NCBI RefSeq assembly: GCF_041679265.1
Contig: NZ_JBGFSM010000014.1
Location: 1 to 64,000 of the forward strand
Source of the DNA: Autumnicola sp041679265
GTDB taxonomy: Bacteria > Bacteroidota > Bacteroidia > Flavobacteriales > Flavobacteriaceae
Length of the DNA stretch: 64,000 nt
Direction of reading: 5' to 3'
Shown here one piece after another: positions 52,659 to 61,390 of this stretch. Within the stretch, counting starts at the first letter, position 1. Every line of letters begins with the position of its first letter. The notes beneath the pieces were generated by a model. The model was not told where the DNA came from and searched no databases. It was given only the letters and a program-made list of their open reading frames with translations. The translations under genes were made by a program, and so were the position numbers.

Positions 52659-53849
52659 TTAAGAAATAACTCCGGAACCCAGCAGTTCATCTCCGTTATA
52701 CCAGGCGACAAACTGTCCTTCTGTAATGGAAGCCTGGGGTTCTTCAAAAACGATATACATCCCATTTTCAGTCTGATATAATTTTGCATCCTGCAATGGC
52801 TGGCGGTAACGAATGCGGGCTTTTACCTCCAGTTCTTCATCGGCCTGCAATGCAAGATCTTTTCTTACCCAATGTACTTCATCATTGTTCACAAAAAGCG
52901 CTTTCCTGTAAATCCCGGGATGGTTTTTTCCCTGGCCGGTATAGATAATGTTTTCTTCCACATCGGTATCAATTACAAAAAGCGGTTCCGGGGTGCCACC
53001 AACTGCCAGCCCCTTGCGTTGGCCTTTGGTAAAATAATGGGCGCCCTGGTGTTTTCCCACCACTTTGCCATCTGTAGCGGAATATTGGTATTTTTGGGAC
53101 AGGTGCTGTAATTCCTCAATTTTTGAGGTGAAATCGGTTTTCTTTTCTGCGGAAAAACAATCTTTTTTGGCTTCAATTTCTATAATATTTCCTTCTTTAG
53201 GCTGTAATTTCTGCTGAAGAAAATCCGGAAGCCTTACCTTTCCTATAAAACATAATCCCTGGGAATCTTTTTTATCTGCCGTAACAAGATCTTGTTCTTT
53301 AGCGATTTTACGGACTTCAGATTTTTGCAATTCCCCGATTGGAAAAAGGCTTTTGGCCAGTTGCTCCTGGGTTAACTGGCAAAGGAAATAACTCTGGTCT
53401 TTATTATTGTCTTTTCCCGCCAAAAGCTGGTATATCGTTTCACCATTTTGCTGAAGTTCACCTTTGCGGCAATAATGGCCTGTGGCCACATAATCTGCAC
53501 CCAGGGAAAGGGCAATTTTCATAAAAACATCAAACTTGATCTCGCGGTTGCAGAGAACATCTGGATTTGGCGTTCTGCCTCTTTCATACTCGTTGAACAT
53601 ATAATCCACAATCCTTTCTTTGTACTGTTCGCTAAGGTCTACGGTTTGGAAGGGAATGCCCAGCTTATCGGCAACCATCATGGCATCATTGCTGTCGTCC
53701 AGCCAGGGGCATTCGTCTGAAATAGTCACCGAATCGTCATGCCAGTTCTTCATAAAAAGGCCTATTACCTCGTAACCCTGCTGCTGCAGGAGATAGGCTG
53801 ATACACTTGAATCTACACCTCCGGATAGCCCGACAACTACTTTTTTCAT
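52659..53849 (-). CDS. mnmA: tRNA-specific 2-thiouridylase MnmA
   Basis: A 396-residue PP-loop ATPase that thiolates U34 of Lys, Glu and Gln tRNAs. The PP-loop is GLSGGVDSSVSAYLL (near 8-22), the catalytic cysteines are in LCNREIKF (near 104) and QGLCFIGK (near 203), and the C-terminal part is the beta-barrel domain (GQRKGLAVGGTPEPLFV). Length is within range. The start at 53849 gives a normal N-terminus MKKVVVGLSGG. Confidence 0.95.
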   Translation of the reverse strand: MKKVVVGLSGGVDSSVSAYLLQQQGYEVIGLFMKNWHDDSVTISDECPWLDDSNDAMMVADKLGIPFQTVDLSEQYKERIVDYMFNEYERGRTPNPDVLCNREIKFDVFMKIALSLGADYVATGHYCRKGELQQNGETIYQLLAGKDNNKDQSYFLCQLTQEQLAKSLFPIGELQKSEVRKIAKEQDLVTADKKDSQGLCFIGKVRLPDFLQQKLQPKEGNIIEIEAKKDCFSAEKKTDFTSKIEELQHLSQKYQYSATDGKVVGKHQGAHYFTKGQRKGLAVGGTPEPLFVIDTDVEENIIYTGQGKNHPGIYRKALFVNNDEVHWVRKDLALQADEELEVKARIRYRQPLQDAKLYQTENGMYIVFEEPQASITEGQFVAWYNGDELLGSGVIS

Positions 53850-53956
53850 AACTATTTTTCCATTTTAATTTTAGGAAGTATTACCAATTTACCAGTTGTT
53901 GTTTGTGATAACAACATATTAATACTGGCATAACCTATTTAAGTTTCGCATTAATA

Positions 53957-53982
53957 CCTACGAGGTTTAAAAACCTCGCAGG
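53957..53982. repeat. Palindromic intergenic hairpin
   Basis: A near-perfect inverted repeat with arms CCTACGAGGTTT and AAACCTCGCAGG, one mismatch, and a short AT loop. Palindromes of this type (CCTGCGAGGTTT-like) occur in intergenic DNA of several Flavobacteriaceae as I recall, which fits a dispersed REP-like element. It lies between mnmA and a terminator, outside any gene. Confidence 0.6.
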
Positions 53983-54074
53983 AGAAACTTAGAGATTGTG
54001 AGCGGCCAATACTCCTGCTTCCTTTATAATTCTTCTTTAAAGTCGAAAAATGTTTTGCAAAATTACGAAATAAA

Positions 54075-54098
54075 AAAAGGTGGCGAAAGCCACCTTTA
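54075..54098 (-). terminator. Terminator after the lipocalin-like gene
   Basis: Stem with arms AAAGGTGGC (54077-54085) and GCCACCTTT (54090-54098) and a GAAA tetraloop. On the minus strand it is followed by seven T residues (A-run at 54072-54078). Confidence 0.8.
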
Positions 54099-54119
54099 TA
54101 TTTGTATTTTTAGGATTTT

Positions 54120-54521
54120 CTATCTCTTTTCGAAGACGATACTTATTCCGGGAAGTACATCAGGTTCAAAAGTGAATTGCGAATCACCTGTGAAATTCAC
54201 GTTCCCTTGCTGGCGTCCAAGGATAGGAATACTAAAACTGTATTTTGATTGTCCTTCATTGCTCCAGGTGCCTTCTTCAGCATCAGATTCACATACGTCA
54301 TCGCTTTCAGCATAGTATTCGGAATATGCAGTATTATCACTATTAAATGTTATGTTGGACCGCGTGGTACATTCATTTACTTCAAAGGGTAGGTTGCCTG
54401 TACCATTAACTTCAGCTAAATGCCAGGTTCCCAGAATATCATCATTCCCTCCGGCATCATCGTCATCACTGCAGGAAATAAAAAGGCTTAGCGATAGCAC
54501 TAATAAAAATATCTTCTTCAT
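54120..54521 (-). CDS. Lipocalin-like domain lipoprotein
   Basis: A 133-residue lipoprotein with lipobox LFISC (Cys17), followed by an acidic spacer (SDDDDAGGND). The mature part starts with ILGTWHLAEVNG, the front strand of lipocalin-like proteins widespread in Flavobacteriia, and contains two cysteines (NECTTRS and DDVCES) that could pair. It probably sits on the outer membrane; ligand unknown. It follows the YwqK-like gene by 37 bases. Confidence 0.7.
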   Translation of the reverse strand: MKKIFLLVLSLSLFISCSDDDDAGGNDDILGTWHLAEVNGTGNLPFEVNECTTRSNITFNSDNTAYSEYYAESDDVCESDAEEGTWSNEGQSKYSFSIPILGRQQGNVNFTGDSQFTFEPDVLPGISIVFEKR

Positions 54522-54558
54522 AATAGGTTGTTTTTAAGGGTTAAATGTATAAAATTTT

Positions 54559-55233
54559 TTAAGGTTGATAATGTTTTTCTTCCTTAACTTCCCCATTTTC
54601 AAAATAATACCAGGTTCCAGATTTGAGATCTTCTTTATATTGCCCTTCGATAATTTTCTCTCCTTTGGCATTATAATATGTTGCAGGACCATGCAGTTCC
54701 CCATTTTTAAAATAAAGTTCCTGCAATAACCGCCCCCCTTCAGAATATACAAAACTTTCTCCATTCTTTAAGCCATCCCTGTACATGGTTTTTTCGGTTA
54801 GCTGGCCGTTTCTAAAGTAGGTTTTCTGCAGGCCGTTAAGCTGGTCCTTTTTGTATTCTTCCGTCATCATGGTATCCCGGGAAGCCTGGTGGTAATACAC
54901 CCAACTTCCTTCTCGTTTTTTATTCAATAATTGGCCGGTGCTTATGGGGTCTCCTTTCTGGGAGTAATAGGTTGCCACAACAGTATCATTGCCTTTTTTA
55001 AAATCTAGGATAGCAGAAGGATGTTTGGGAAAACCTTCTTTATAAAAACTGAATTTACCCGTTTCCTGCCCATGATCAAAATTTCCTTCAAATTTTAATT
55101 GCTCCGTCCCTTCAAAATAAACCTTCCAATGCCCGTGACGGTTTCCATTATCATCATAAGCATTTAGAGTTTTTTGGCAGATAGATTTCTGAAAAGCCAG
55201 AACGGTTAAAAAAATGAACACAGGGTATTTCAT
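54559..55233 (-). CDS. Secreted MORN/YwqK-repeat protein
   Basis: A 224-residue exported protein (signal about 1-20). The mature chain is made of repeated strands with the pattern YxxGxLxxE/K (KFEGNFDHGQETGKFSFYKEG, KTYFRNGQLTEKTMYRDGLKNG, LYFKNGELHGPATYYN, GTWYYFENGE), the YwqK/MORN_2 type. Database names sometimes call these antitoxins; no toxin gene is adjacent and a signal peptide argues against it. A repeat scaffold or cell-surface role is more likely. It precedes the lipocalin-like gene. Confidence 0.75.
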   Translation of the reverse strand: MKYPVFIFLTVLAFQKSICQKTLNAYDDNGNRHGHWKVYFEGTEQLKFEGNFDHGQETGKFSFYKEGFPKHPSAILDFKKGNDTVVATYYSQKGDPISTGQLLNKKREGSWVYYHQASRDTMMTEEYKKDQLNGLQKTYFRNGQLTEKTMYRDGLKNGESFVYSEGGRLLQELYFKNGELHGPATYYNAKGEKIIEGQYKEDLKSGTWYYFENGEVKEEKHYQP

Positions 55234-55296
55234 AAGATTGCGGTTGGGTATTAAACTGTAAAATTATGGTTTTAGTATTCTCAGGAAGAAATGCCT

Positions 55297-55342
55297 AAAA
55301 AAAATAAAGGTGCGAAAATAGCTGTTATTCCACGCACCTTTA
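55297..55342 (-). terminator. Terminator after yidC
   Basis: Perfect 10-base stem TAAAGGTGCG (55305-55314) and CGCACCTTTA (55333-55342). On the minus strand the stem is followed by a run of T residues (A-run upstream at 55297-55304), 20 bases after the yidC stop. Confidence 0.85.
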
Positions 55343-55361
55343 CTTTATTAGCTTAAAAATA

Positions 55362-57224
55362 TTATTTTTTGCCGCGTTTTTGCTGCTCTTCTGCCTGCTC
55401 CATCATTTCCTGCATTTTGCGGGTAAAACGGTTTTGCTTTTTCGGTTTTTGCTTATTCGCCTGGATTTTTGCATGGACTTTCTCATCATCTACAATAACA
55501 TTTTTAATTACCAGCATAATTCCAATGGTAATAAGGTTGGAGACAAAGTAGTATAACGAAAGCCCGCTGGCATAGTTATTAAAGAAGAAAAGCATTAATA
55601 ATGGTGAGAGGTACATGAGAAATTTCATGTTAGGCATTCCCGGTTGCTGGCTGGCCTGCATATTCTGCCCGGTAGTCATCGTCATATAAATAAAAATAGC
55701 GATGGAAGCCAGGATAGGGAAGAGGCTCACGTGATCTCCGTAAAATGGAATGTGGAACGGTAAATTGGCTACCACATCATAACTTGAAAGGTCATCTGCC
55801 CATAAAAAGCTTTTTTGCCTTAGCTGAATGGCACTCGGGAAAAACTGGAAGAGCGCGTAAAAAACAGGAATCTGCATTAAAGCCGGCAAGCAACCGCTCA
55901 TAGGGCTCGCCCCGGCCTTGCTGTACAGCTTCATGGTTTCCTGCTGCTTTTTCATTGCGTTGTCCTTATACTTCTCATTAATTTCATTAATCTCAGGGCG
56001 TAAAATCCTCATTTTAGCCTGGGACATATAAGATTTATAGGTTACCGGAGAAAGTATAATTCTCACCACGATGGTCATTACAATAATCGCCAGCCCATAG
56101 CTTGGGAGGAAGCTGCTTAAAAACGCGAAAAACGGGATGAAGATATACCTGTTTATCCAGCCGAAGATTCCCCAACCAAGTGGTACAATTTCATCCAGGT
56201 TCCTGCCGTAATCATCAAGAATTTTATAATCTGTTGGCCCGTAATACCAGTTCATGTTATAAGTAAGCTCGCCGCCCTGGAGTTGAAGTGGCACACTGGT
56301 GGCAAATGCTTTGGTATAAAGCGTATCCACTTCTTCATCTTCCACCAGATTTTCTGAACGAAAATTTGCGGTTTCAAAAGGAGTATCCGTTAAAAGTATA
56401 GAAGTAAAGAAGTGCTGTTTATAAGCCACCCAGTCAACATTATCTTCTTCATCTTCCTCAAGGGATCCACGTCCAAGGTCACCGTCATTATCGCCCTCGT
56501 AACCGTAATTAAGCTGTGTATACCGATTTTCATAGGTAATACTTTTGGAGTGCCTGTAACCTTTTAATTTCCAGTCCAGGTTAATTTGTTGATTGCTGTC
56601 AAAAACATCACTTAATCCCTGAGATTTTATACTGAAGCCCATCATATAATCGCCTGGCCTGAGTACATAACGATATTCCAGATATTCGTTTTCTGAAACT
56701 TTAAGCTTCATAGATAATACCTGGTTTTCCCCGCTTTTGGAAAGTTCCGGTTCAAAAAAGAGGTTTTTGGTATTGAGGCTGCGGCCGTCTGTGGTCGTGA
56801 AATTAAGGTTGAAGGATGCATTTCCGTCTTTAATAAGGTAAACGGGGATGGAATCGAAGGTTTTAAAATTCTTTAACCTTGCTTCAGAAATATACCCCCC
56901 TTTGTTATCCACCTTTATTTCTAGGACATCATTGGAAATAGTGGTGGTATTCTTAGAAGCCGAGGGCAGGGTAGCGGAATAACCAAAAGCGCCTAAACGC
57001 TGCTGTGCAGCTGCCAGGGCTGTGGAATCCTGCCCGGTATAGGTAATTTCTTCTTCTTCAGGAGCAGGGGTGTTTTCCGCCGGGTTTACTTCTACCTGTT
57101 CTGACTCCTGTTTTTCTTCAATTTGTGCTTCTTCCGCAGAATTGTTGTACAACATCCACAACAGGATTCCGCCAATAAGTAAAAATCCAATGATGGATTG
57201 AATATCTATTTTCTTTTCTTCCAT
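55362..57224 (-). CDS. yidC: Membrane protein insertase YidC
   Basis: A 620-residue inner-membrane insertase. One N-terminal helix (about 8-27), then a Glu-rich linker and a large periplasmic P1 beta domain (about 75-340), as in Gram-negative YidC. The C-terminal 60KD_IMP part (about 365-590) has five helices with the hydrophilic-groove motif ILSPVTYKSYMSQAKM and SGCLPALMQIPVFYALF. A basic tail ends KKQNRFTRKMQE. Length fits Bacteroidota. It is the second gene after pyrG, 42 bases downstream. Confidence 0.95.
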   Translation of the reverse strand: MEEKKIDIQSIIGFLLIGGILLWMLYNNSAEEAQIEEKQESEQVEVNPAENTPAPEEEEITYTGQDSTALAAAQQRLGAFGYSATLPSASKNTTTISNDVLEIKVDNKGGYISEARLKNFKTFDSIPVYLIKDGNASFNLNFTTTDGRSLNTKNLFFEPELSKSGENQVLSMKLKVSENEYLEYRYVLRPGDYMMGFSIKSQGLSDVFDSNQQINLDWKLKGYRHSKSITYENRYTQLNYGYEGDNDGDLGRGSLEEDEEDNVDWVAYKQHFFTSILLTDTPFETANFRSENLVEDEEVDTLYTKAFATSVPLQLQGGELTYNMNWYYGPTDYKILDDYGRNLDEIVPLGWGIFGWINRYIFIPFFAFLSSFLPSYGLAIIVMTIVVRIILSPVTYKSYMSQAKMRILRPEINEINEKYKDNAMKKQQETMKLYSKAGASPMSGCLPALMQIPVFYALFQFFPSAIQLRQKSFLWADDLSSYDVVANLPFHIPFYGDHVSLFPILASIAIFIYMTMTTGQNMQASQQPGMPNMKFLMYLSPLLMLFFFNNYASGLSLYYFVSNLITIGIMLVIKNVIVDDEKVHAKIQANKQKPKKQNRFTRKMQEMMEQAEEQQKRGKK

Positions 57225-57266
57225 TCTAATTTGCTATAGCTTGGCTTTAGTCAAAAAAATGACCAA

Positions 57267-58907
57267 TTATGATTTTTGTGCCAACTTGGCACTTTTAATT
57301 TTTGAATGTTCGTGTGCGGCTTTTACAAATGCCACAAATAAAGGGTGCGGGCTGGCCACCGTACTTTTATACTCGGGATGATATTGTACGCCCACAAACC
57401 AGGGATGTTCTTTTAGTTCAATTACTTCCACAAGGCCGGTTTCCGGATTAATGCCCGTTGCTGCCATTCCCGCTTTTTCCAGCTGTTCCCGGTATTTGTT
57501 GTTGTACTCATAGCGGTGGCGATGCCTTTCTTTAATTTCATCTTTCCCGTAAACTTCTTTGATGATTGATTCTTCAGCAAGATTACAATCCCAGGCTCCA
57601 AGCCTCATGGTTCCGCCCATGTGGGTAATATTTTTTTGTTCTTCCATAATATCAATCACCGGATGTTTGGTATGGGCATCCATTTCGGTGGAATTGGCCT
57701 TCTTAAGCTGCAGTACATTTCTGGCAAATTCAATTACGGCCATTTGCATTCCAAGACAAATTCCCAGGAAAGGAAGTTTATTTTCCCTGGCATATCTTAC
57801 GGCGTCAATTTTACCTTCAATGCCACGTTCACCAAAACCAGGGGCAACAAGTATACCGTCCAGGTGTGATATTTTATGCTGAATGGTGTTTTCATTAATA
57901 AATTCTGAATGAATGCTTTCCACCTTTACCATCACCTCGTTCTCGGCGCCCGCGTGTATGAAGGATTCCAGGATAGATTTATAAGAATCCTGAAGTTCCA
58001 CGTATTTGCCTATTAGCCCAATACGCACTTCGGCTTTAGGATTTTTATGCCTAACCAGGAACTTGTTCCAGTGTTCCAGATTGGGAGTGGAATCATCGGG
58101 CAATTTTAGCTTTTTCAGGGTGACCGCGTCCAGGCCTTCCTTCAGCATCATATTGGGCACGTCGTAAATGGTATCGGCATCTATAGACTGGATCACCGCT
58201 TCCTGCCTCACATTACAGAAAATAGCCAGTTTTCGCCTGATGTCATCAGAAAGTTCGTGCTCTGTACGGCATACCAGGATATCAGCTTTAATTCCGCTTT
58301 CCATAAGCGTCTTTACGCTGTGCTGGGTGGGTTTGGTTTTTAGCTCGCCCGCGGCAGAAAGGAACGGAACTAAAGTAAGATGGATCACCAGCGCATTATC
58401 ATCTCCAAGTTCCCATTTTAGCTGGCGTACCGCTTCAATATAGGGCAGAGATTCAATATCGCCCACGGTGCCGCCAATTTCGGTAATTACAATATCATAA
58501 TCGCCGTTATTCCCAAGAATCTGGATGCGTTCCTTGATTTCATTGGTAATGTGTGGTACAACCTGTACGGTTTTCCCCAGAAATTCGCCACGGCGTTCTT
58601 TTTCTATTACGCTTTGGTAAATTCTTCCGGTAGTCACGTTGTTGGCCTGGGAGGTATTTACGTTAAGGAATCTTTCATAATGGCCAAGGTCCAGGTCTGT
58701 TTCGGCGCCATCATCGGTCACATAACATTCTCCGTGCTCGTAGGGGTTTAGCGTTCCAGGGTCAACATTTATATAAGGGTCCAGTTTCTGAATAGTGGTT
58801 TTAAAGCCACGCGCCTGTAAAAGTTTTGCCAAGGAAGCTGCAATAATCCCCTTTCCCAAAGAAGAAGATACGCCGCCGGTAACAAAAATATACTTGGTTT
58901 CGGCCAT
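57267..58907 (-). CDS. pyrG: CTP synthase
   Basis: A 546-residue enzyme that converts UTP to CTP with glutamine. The N-terminal amidoligase domain has FVTGGVSSSLGKGI, KLDPYINVDPGTLNPY, HGECYVTDDGAE and QVVPHITNEIK. The C-terminal glutamine amidotransferase has GERGIEGKIDAVRYARE, FLGICLGMQMAV (nucleophile Cys) and VQYHPEYKS. Length is normal. It is transcribed before yidC, probably as one unit. Confidence 0.96.
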   Translation of the reverse strand: MAETKYIFVTGGVSSSLGKGIIAASLAKLLQARGFKTTIQKLDPYINVDPGTLNPYEHGECYVTDDGAETDLDLGHYERFLNVNTSQANNVTTGRIYQSVIEKERRGEFLGKTVQVVPHITNEIKERIQILGNNGDYDIVITEIGGTVGDIESLPYIEAVRQLKWELGDDNALVIHLTLVPFLSAAGELKTKPTQHSVKTLMESGIKADILVCRTEHELSDDIRRKLAIFCNVRQEAVIQSIDADTIYDVPNMMLKEGLDAVTLKKLKLPDDSTPNLEHWNKFLVRHKNPKAEVRIGLIGKYVELQDSYKSILESFIHAGAENEVMVKVESIHSEFINENTIQHKISHLDGILVAPGFGERGIEGKIDAVRYARENKLPFLGICLGMQMAVIEFARNVLQLKKANSTEMDAHTKHPVIDIMEEQKNITHMGGTMRLGAWDCNLAEESIIKEVYGKDEIKERHRHRYEYNNKYREQLEKAGMAATGINPETGLVEVIELKEHPWFVGVQYHPEYKSTVASPHPLFVAFVKAAHEHSKIKSAKLAQKS

Positions 58908-59034
58908 TTTGGAAGTGTTTGTTGCGTTCTTTTTATTCAGGGCGCTAAATTACAAATAAGAAAAGAAAAAGAGTACAACTTATGGCGCTAATATTTTAGA
59001 CTTTTTTAAGAAATCACAGCTCTTAAATTGAGGC

Positions 59035-59268
59035 TTATCCCTGGTAGTGCTTTCTTATTTTTCGCAGAATACCTTCCATCCCGTTTAGCTTAAGCTCATA
59101 TACCTGTTGCATCTGCTGGCCCAGTTTACCTTCGGGAAAGCCTTTTTGTTTGTACCAGACCAGGTAATACTCCGGGATGTCAGAAATATAATAATCCTTG
59201 TATTTCCCAAAGTGCATTTTAGCATGTGCCAGTTCAAGAAGTGCTTGTTGATTTGGTTTTACTTCCAT
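59035..59268 (-). CDS. DUF3820 family small protein
   Basis: A 77-residue protein with the DUF3820 core: AKMHFGKYKDYYISDIPEYYLVWY, then GKLGQQMQQVYELKLNG. The FGKYK-D-IPxxYLxW pattern also occurs at the end of the exonuclease at 22538-23314. DUF3820 is often found with nucleases or helicases and may bind nucleic acid, but its role is not established. It starts 6 bases after the response regulator gene and is the last of a four-gene operon. Confidence 0.8.
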   Translation of the reverse strand: MEVKPNQQALLELAHAKMHFGKYKDYYISDIPEYYLVWYKQKGFPEGKLGQQMQQVYELKLNGMEGILRKIRKHYQG

Positions 59269-59274
59269 TTGTTA

Positions 59275-59652
59275 TTAAACCTGTGAGGGGTTTAAATGTA
59301 CGGCAAGATTTGAAAATTTTTCTTTATTTAATGGTTTTACCACATATTCAATAACCCATGGATATTCTGTAGCTTTTTCATGGTCCAGTTCACTGGTGCT
59401 GGAGGTTAAAATCACCGTCCTGTGGGTAATTCCGATATTTTTCATTTTATCTAAAAAGTCCCACCCACTCATTTCGGGCATATTCAAATCCAGAAAGATA
59501 AGGACATCTTTCTTTTCTTCCTTCACCACTTCAAAGGCTTCCACGGGATTTGTAAAATCTTTTATATTTTGATCATAACCTTCAATTTCCAATAACTTTT
59601 TGGTTATAAAATTAGCTATAGGCTGATCGTCAATCAGGTAAATTGGACTCAT
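59275..59652 (-). CDS. Single-domain response regulator
   Basis: A 125-residue receiver domain with no output domain. The acidic pair is Asp8-Asp9, the phosphorylation site is Asp55 in FLDLNMPEMSGWDF, the switch threonine is in ILTSST and the lysine is in VVKPLNKEKF. CheY-like stand-alone receivers act by protein contact. It starts within an ATGA overlap (4 bases) with the upstream kinase-like gene, which implies coupled translation and functional pairing. Confidence 0.9.
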   Translation of the reverse strand: MSPIYLIDDQPIANFITKKLLEIEGYDQNIKDFTNPVEAFEVVKEEKKDVLIFLDLNMPEMSGWDFLDKMKNIGITHRTVILTSSTSELDHEKATEYPWVIEYVVKPLNKEKFSNLAVHLNPSQV

Positions 59653-60518
59653 ATTTTTTCAGCTTTTAGCTTCACCAGTTCCTGTGAAGCCATTTCAATT
59701 ACTTCTTTCAATACCACATCCATTTCTTCTACAGAAGTCACTAGTTTTGGAAACAATTCTTCGCGGCAGGTCTTATCATCAAAAACCTCCAGTAACTGGA
59801 TGATTCCCTGTATTCTGGATAATGGTTCTCTTACATTATGTGCGTTAAGGGCAGAAATATGCAGTAGTTTTTCATTTTTCTGAACGATTTCCCTCGTACG
59901 TTCTTTTATTACTTCCTTTTGGTTCTCTACAATTTCTCTAATCTTGCCATTTTTAAGTTTTATGGTTTTATAGGCATCAGCCAGAGAAGCATTTTTTTCA
60001 GCCAGCTGGTTCTTAAGAAAGATTTCCTGAAATTTAGCTTCCAGGCAATCTGTTACTAGCTTCAATATTTCAACATCACCGTAGGCAAAAGGCGTATTTT
60101 CATCGGCAACAAGGGAAACAAGTACTTTTCTTTCATTTTTCTGAAAAGACCAGGCCCATAATTCAGGATTTTGAAGCTGCTCCAGAGACAGTTTTCCTTT
60201 TAAAATTTCCTGCGGAATAACCGGTGTTTTTATTGGAACACCATCTTTTAGTAATTGTTCTTCAAAAGCTAAAACAGCTGTTTTGGAAATGATTCTACAG
60301 GAGATATCATTTCTAAAAGCAGAAAGAAATAAAAACTCATCTTCCTGCTGAAGCAGCATCCTGATGGCGTGATAATTCAGCAGGTATTTTAGATGTAGCC
60401 TCAAATCTTTAATAACCTCAGAAATTGTTCCGCAGCGGTTTATCCCATTGGCGAATTTAGAATATGCCTCATAGGTGATACGGTAATGCTGGGCAATGTT
60501 ATTGGTGAGGGTGGCCAT
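59649..60518 (-). CDS. GAF-like plus DHp histidine-kinase-like protein without ATPase domain
   Basis: A 289-residue protein. Residues about 25-165 look like a GAF-type sensory domain, 170-215 form a coiled coil, and 218-285 form a DHp/HisKA-like two-helix segment with a His box ISALNAHNVREPLSRIQG (His227). The gene ends there: no HATPase_c N, G1 or G2 box follows, so it cannot autophosphorylate alone. It could be a phosphotransfer protein like Spo0B, or depend on another kinase. The response regulator overlaps its stop by 4 bases. The AhpD-like gene lies 15 bases upstream. Confidence 0.75.
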   Translation of the reverse strand: MATLTNNIAQHYRITYEAYSKFANGINRCGTISEVIKDLRLHLKYLLNYHAIRMLLQQEDEFLFLSAFRNDISCRIISKTAVLAFEEQLLKDGVPIKTPVIPQEILKGKLSLEQLQNPELWAWSFQKNERKVLVSLVADENTPFAYGDVEILKLVTDCLEAKFQEIFLKNQLAEKNASLADAYKTIKLKNGKIREIVENQKEVIKERTREIVQKNEKLLHISALNAHNVREPLSRIQGIIQLLEVFDDKTCREELFPKLVTSVEEMDVVLKEVIEMASQELVKLKAEKI

Positions 60519-60533
60519 CCAAAGGCAGTAAAA

Positions 60534-61121
60534 TTACTCTATAGTTTCCAATAATTCATTGTCTATTCTTATTCCTGAAACATCAGCTATGGTGTTTAGC
60601 ATGTTCACCAGGTCTGCCTGCGCCATAAGTTCCTGAATTTCTTTTTTCGAGAACCCGGCCTCCTGAAGTTCCTGGAAATCTTCATCAGAGATTTCATCAT
60701 GATTCAGCGCTGCTTTTGTTACCACGTTTACGGCTGTACGATAGCTCACGGGCATAGATGGGGAATTAATATTTTCTGTAGCTTTAAAGCCTTCTTCCTC
60801 AGATATCATGGAGCTCATGCTATCGGCAAAAATTCCGTGAGCATGGGAGCAATACTGGCAGCCTCTTTTTTTAGAAACGTTGTAAATAATAAGTTGTTTA
60901 AGTACGTTAGGTACCTCGCCTTCCATTAGGGTATTTTTAAGTTTACCCCAGTTTCCTTTAAGAAGAGTGGCATTATCTCCCTGGCATTTAAACCAGTTAA
61001 GTACAAAGGGAAGCTGTAGTGTTTTTTTGGTATCGTCGTAAATTTCTTTTACTTCAGGAGAGGCTTCTTCATAAGATACCATAGTGTACCTCCCTGCAAG
61101 TGTAGGGTTTTGCTTAATCAT
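60534..61121 (-). CDS. AhpD-like carboxymuconolactone decarboxylase family protein
   Basis: A 195-residue helical protein of the AhpD/CMD family. The redox motif is CQYCSHAHG with Cys88 and Cys91 followed by His93 and His95, the form seen in alkylhydroperoxidase-like members. The surrounding VPNVLKQLIIYNVSKKRG and FVLNWFKCQGDN also fit. It may reduce peroxides or act as a disulfide partner. It is the first gene of the run AhpD, kinase-like protein, response regulator, DUF3820 on the minus strand. Confidence 0.85.
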   Translation of the reverse strand: MIKQNPTLAGRYTMVSYEEASPEVKEIYDDTKKTLQLPFVLNWFKCQGDNATLLKGNWGKLKNTLMEGEVPNVLKQLIIYNVSKKRGCQYCSHAHGIFADSMSSMISEEEGFKATENINSPSMPVSYRTAVNVVTKAALNHDEISDEDFQELQEAGFSKKEIQELMAQADLVNMLNTIADVSGIRIDNELLETIE

Positions 61122-61333
61122 GTAGGTTAAATTAATTTGAATAATCTGGGTTTATTCTGAAAGTTTAACTTTCAAAAGCAAAATAAAGGTAAAAAAAGAT
61201 AATTCCTAAAGAACTGTGAATATTTTAGGCTTTGTTTAATAATTCGAGCTATATTTTCAATAAAGAATTCCTAAGGAAACTGCCTGGTAAGCAGCATTAG
61301 TTAAAAGTTTTATAATTAAAGATTTATATAGCC

Positions 61334-61361
61334 TTGCTTTATCTTCTTTTGGATATTTTCG
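61334..61361 (+). promoter_or_regulatory. Probable promoter of the GH3 gene
   Basis: TTGC (61334-61337) and TATTTTCG (61354-61361) are spaced by 16 bases and resemble -33 and -7 elements. The start codon at 61391 is 29 bases downstream. Confidence 0.35.
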
Positions 61362-61390
61362 GAACAAAATAATTTTTAAAACAGTTCACT

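Noticed and set aside
52637..52789. Longer N-terminus for the flavin oxidoreductase (start at 52789)
   Set aside because: The extension overlaps the 3' end of mnmA and does not match the family, which begins at the methionine encoded at 52636.
54559..55233. YwqK-type antitoxin
   Set aside because: The name is inherited from database labels; the protein has a signal peptide and repeat strands and no toxin gene is next to it.
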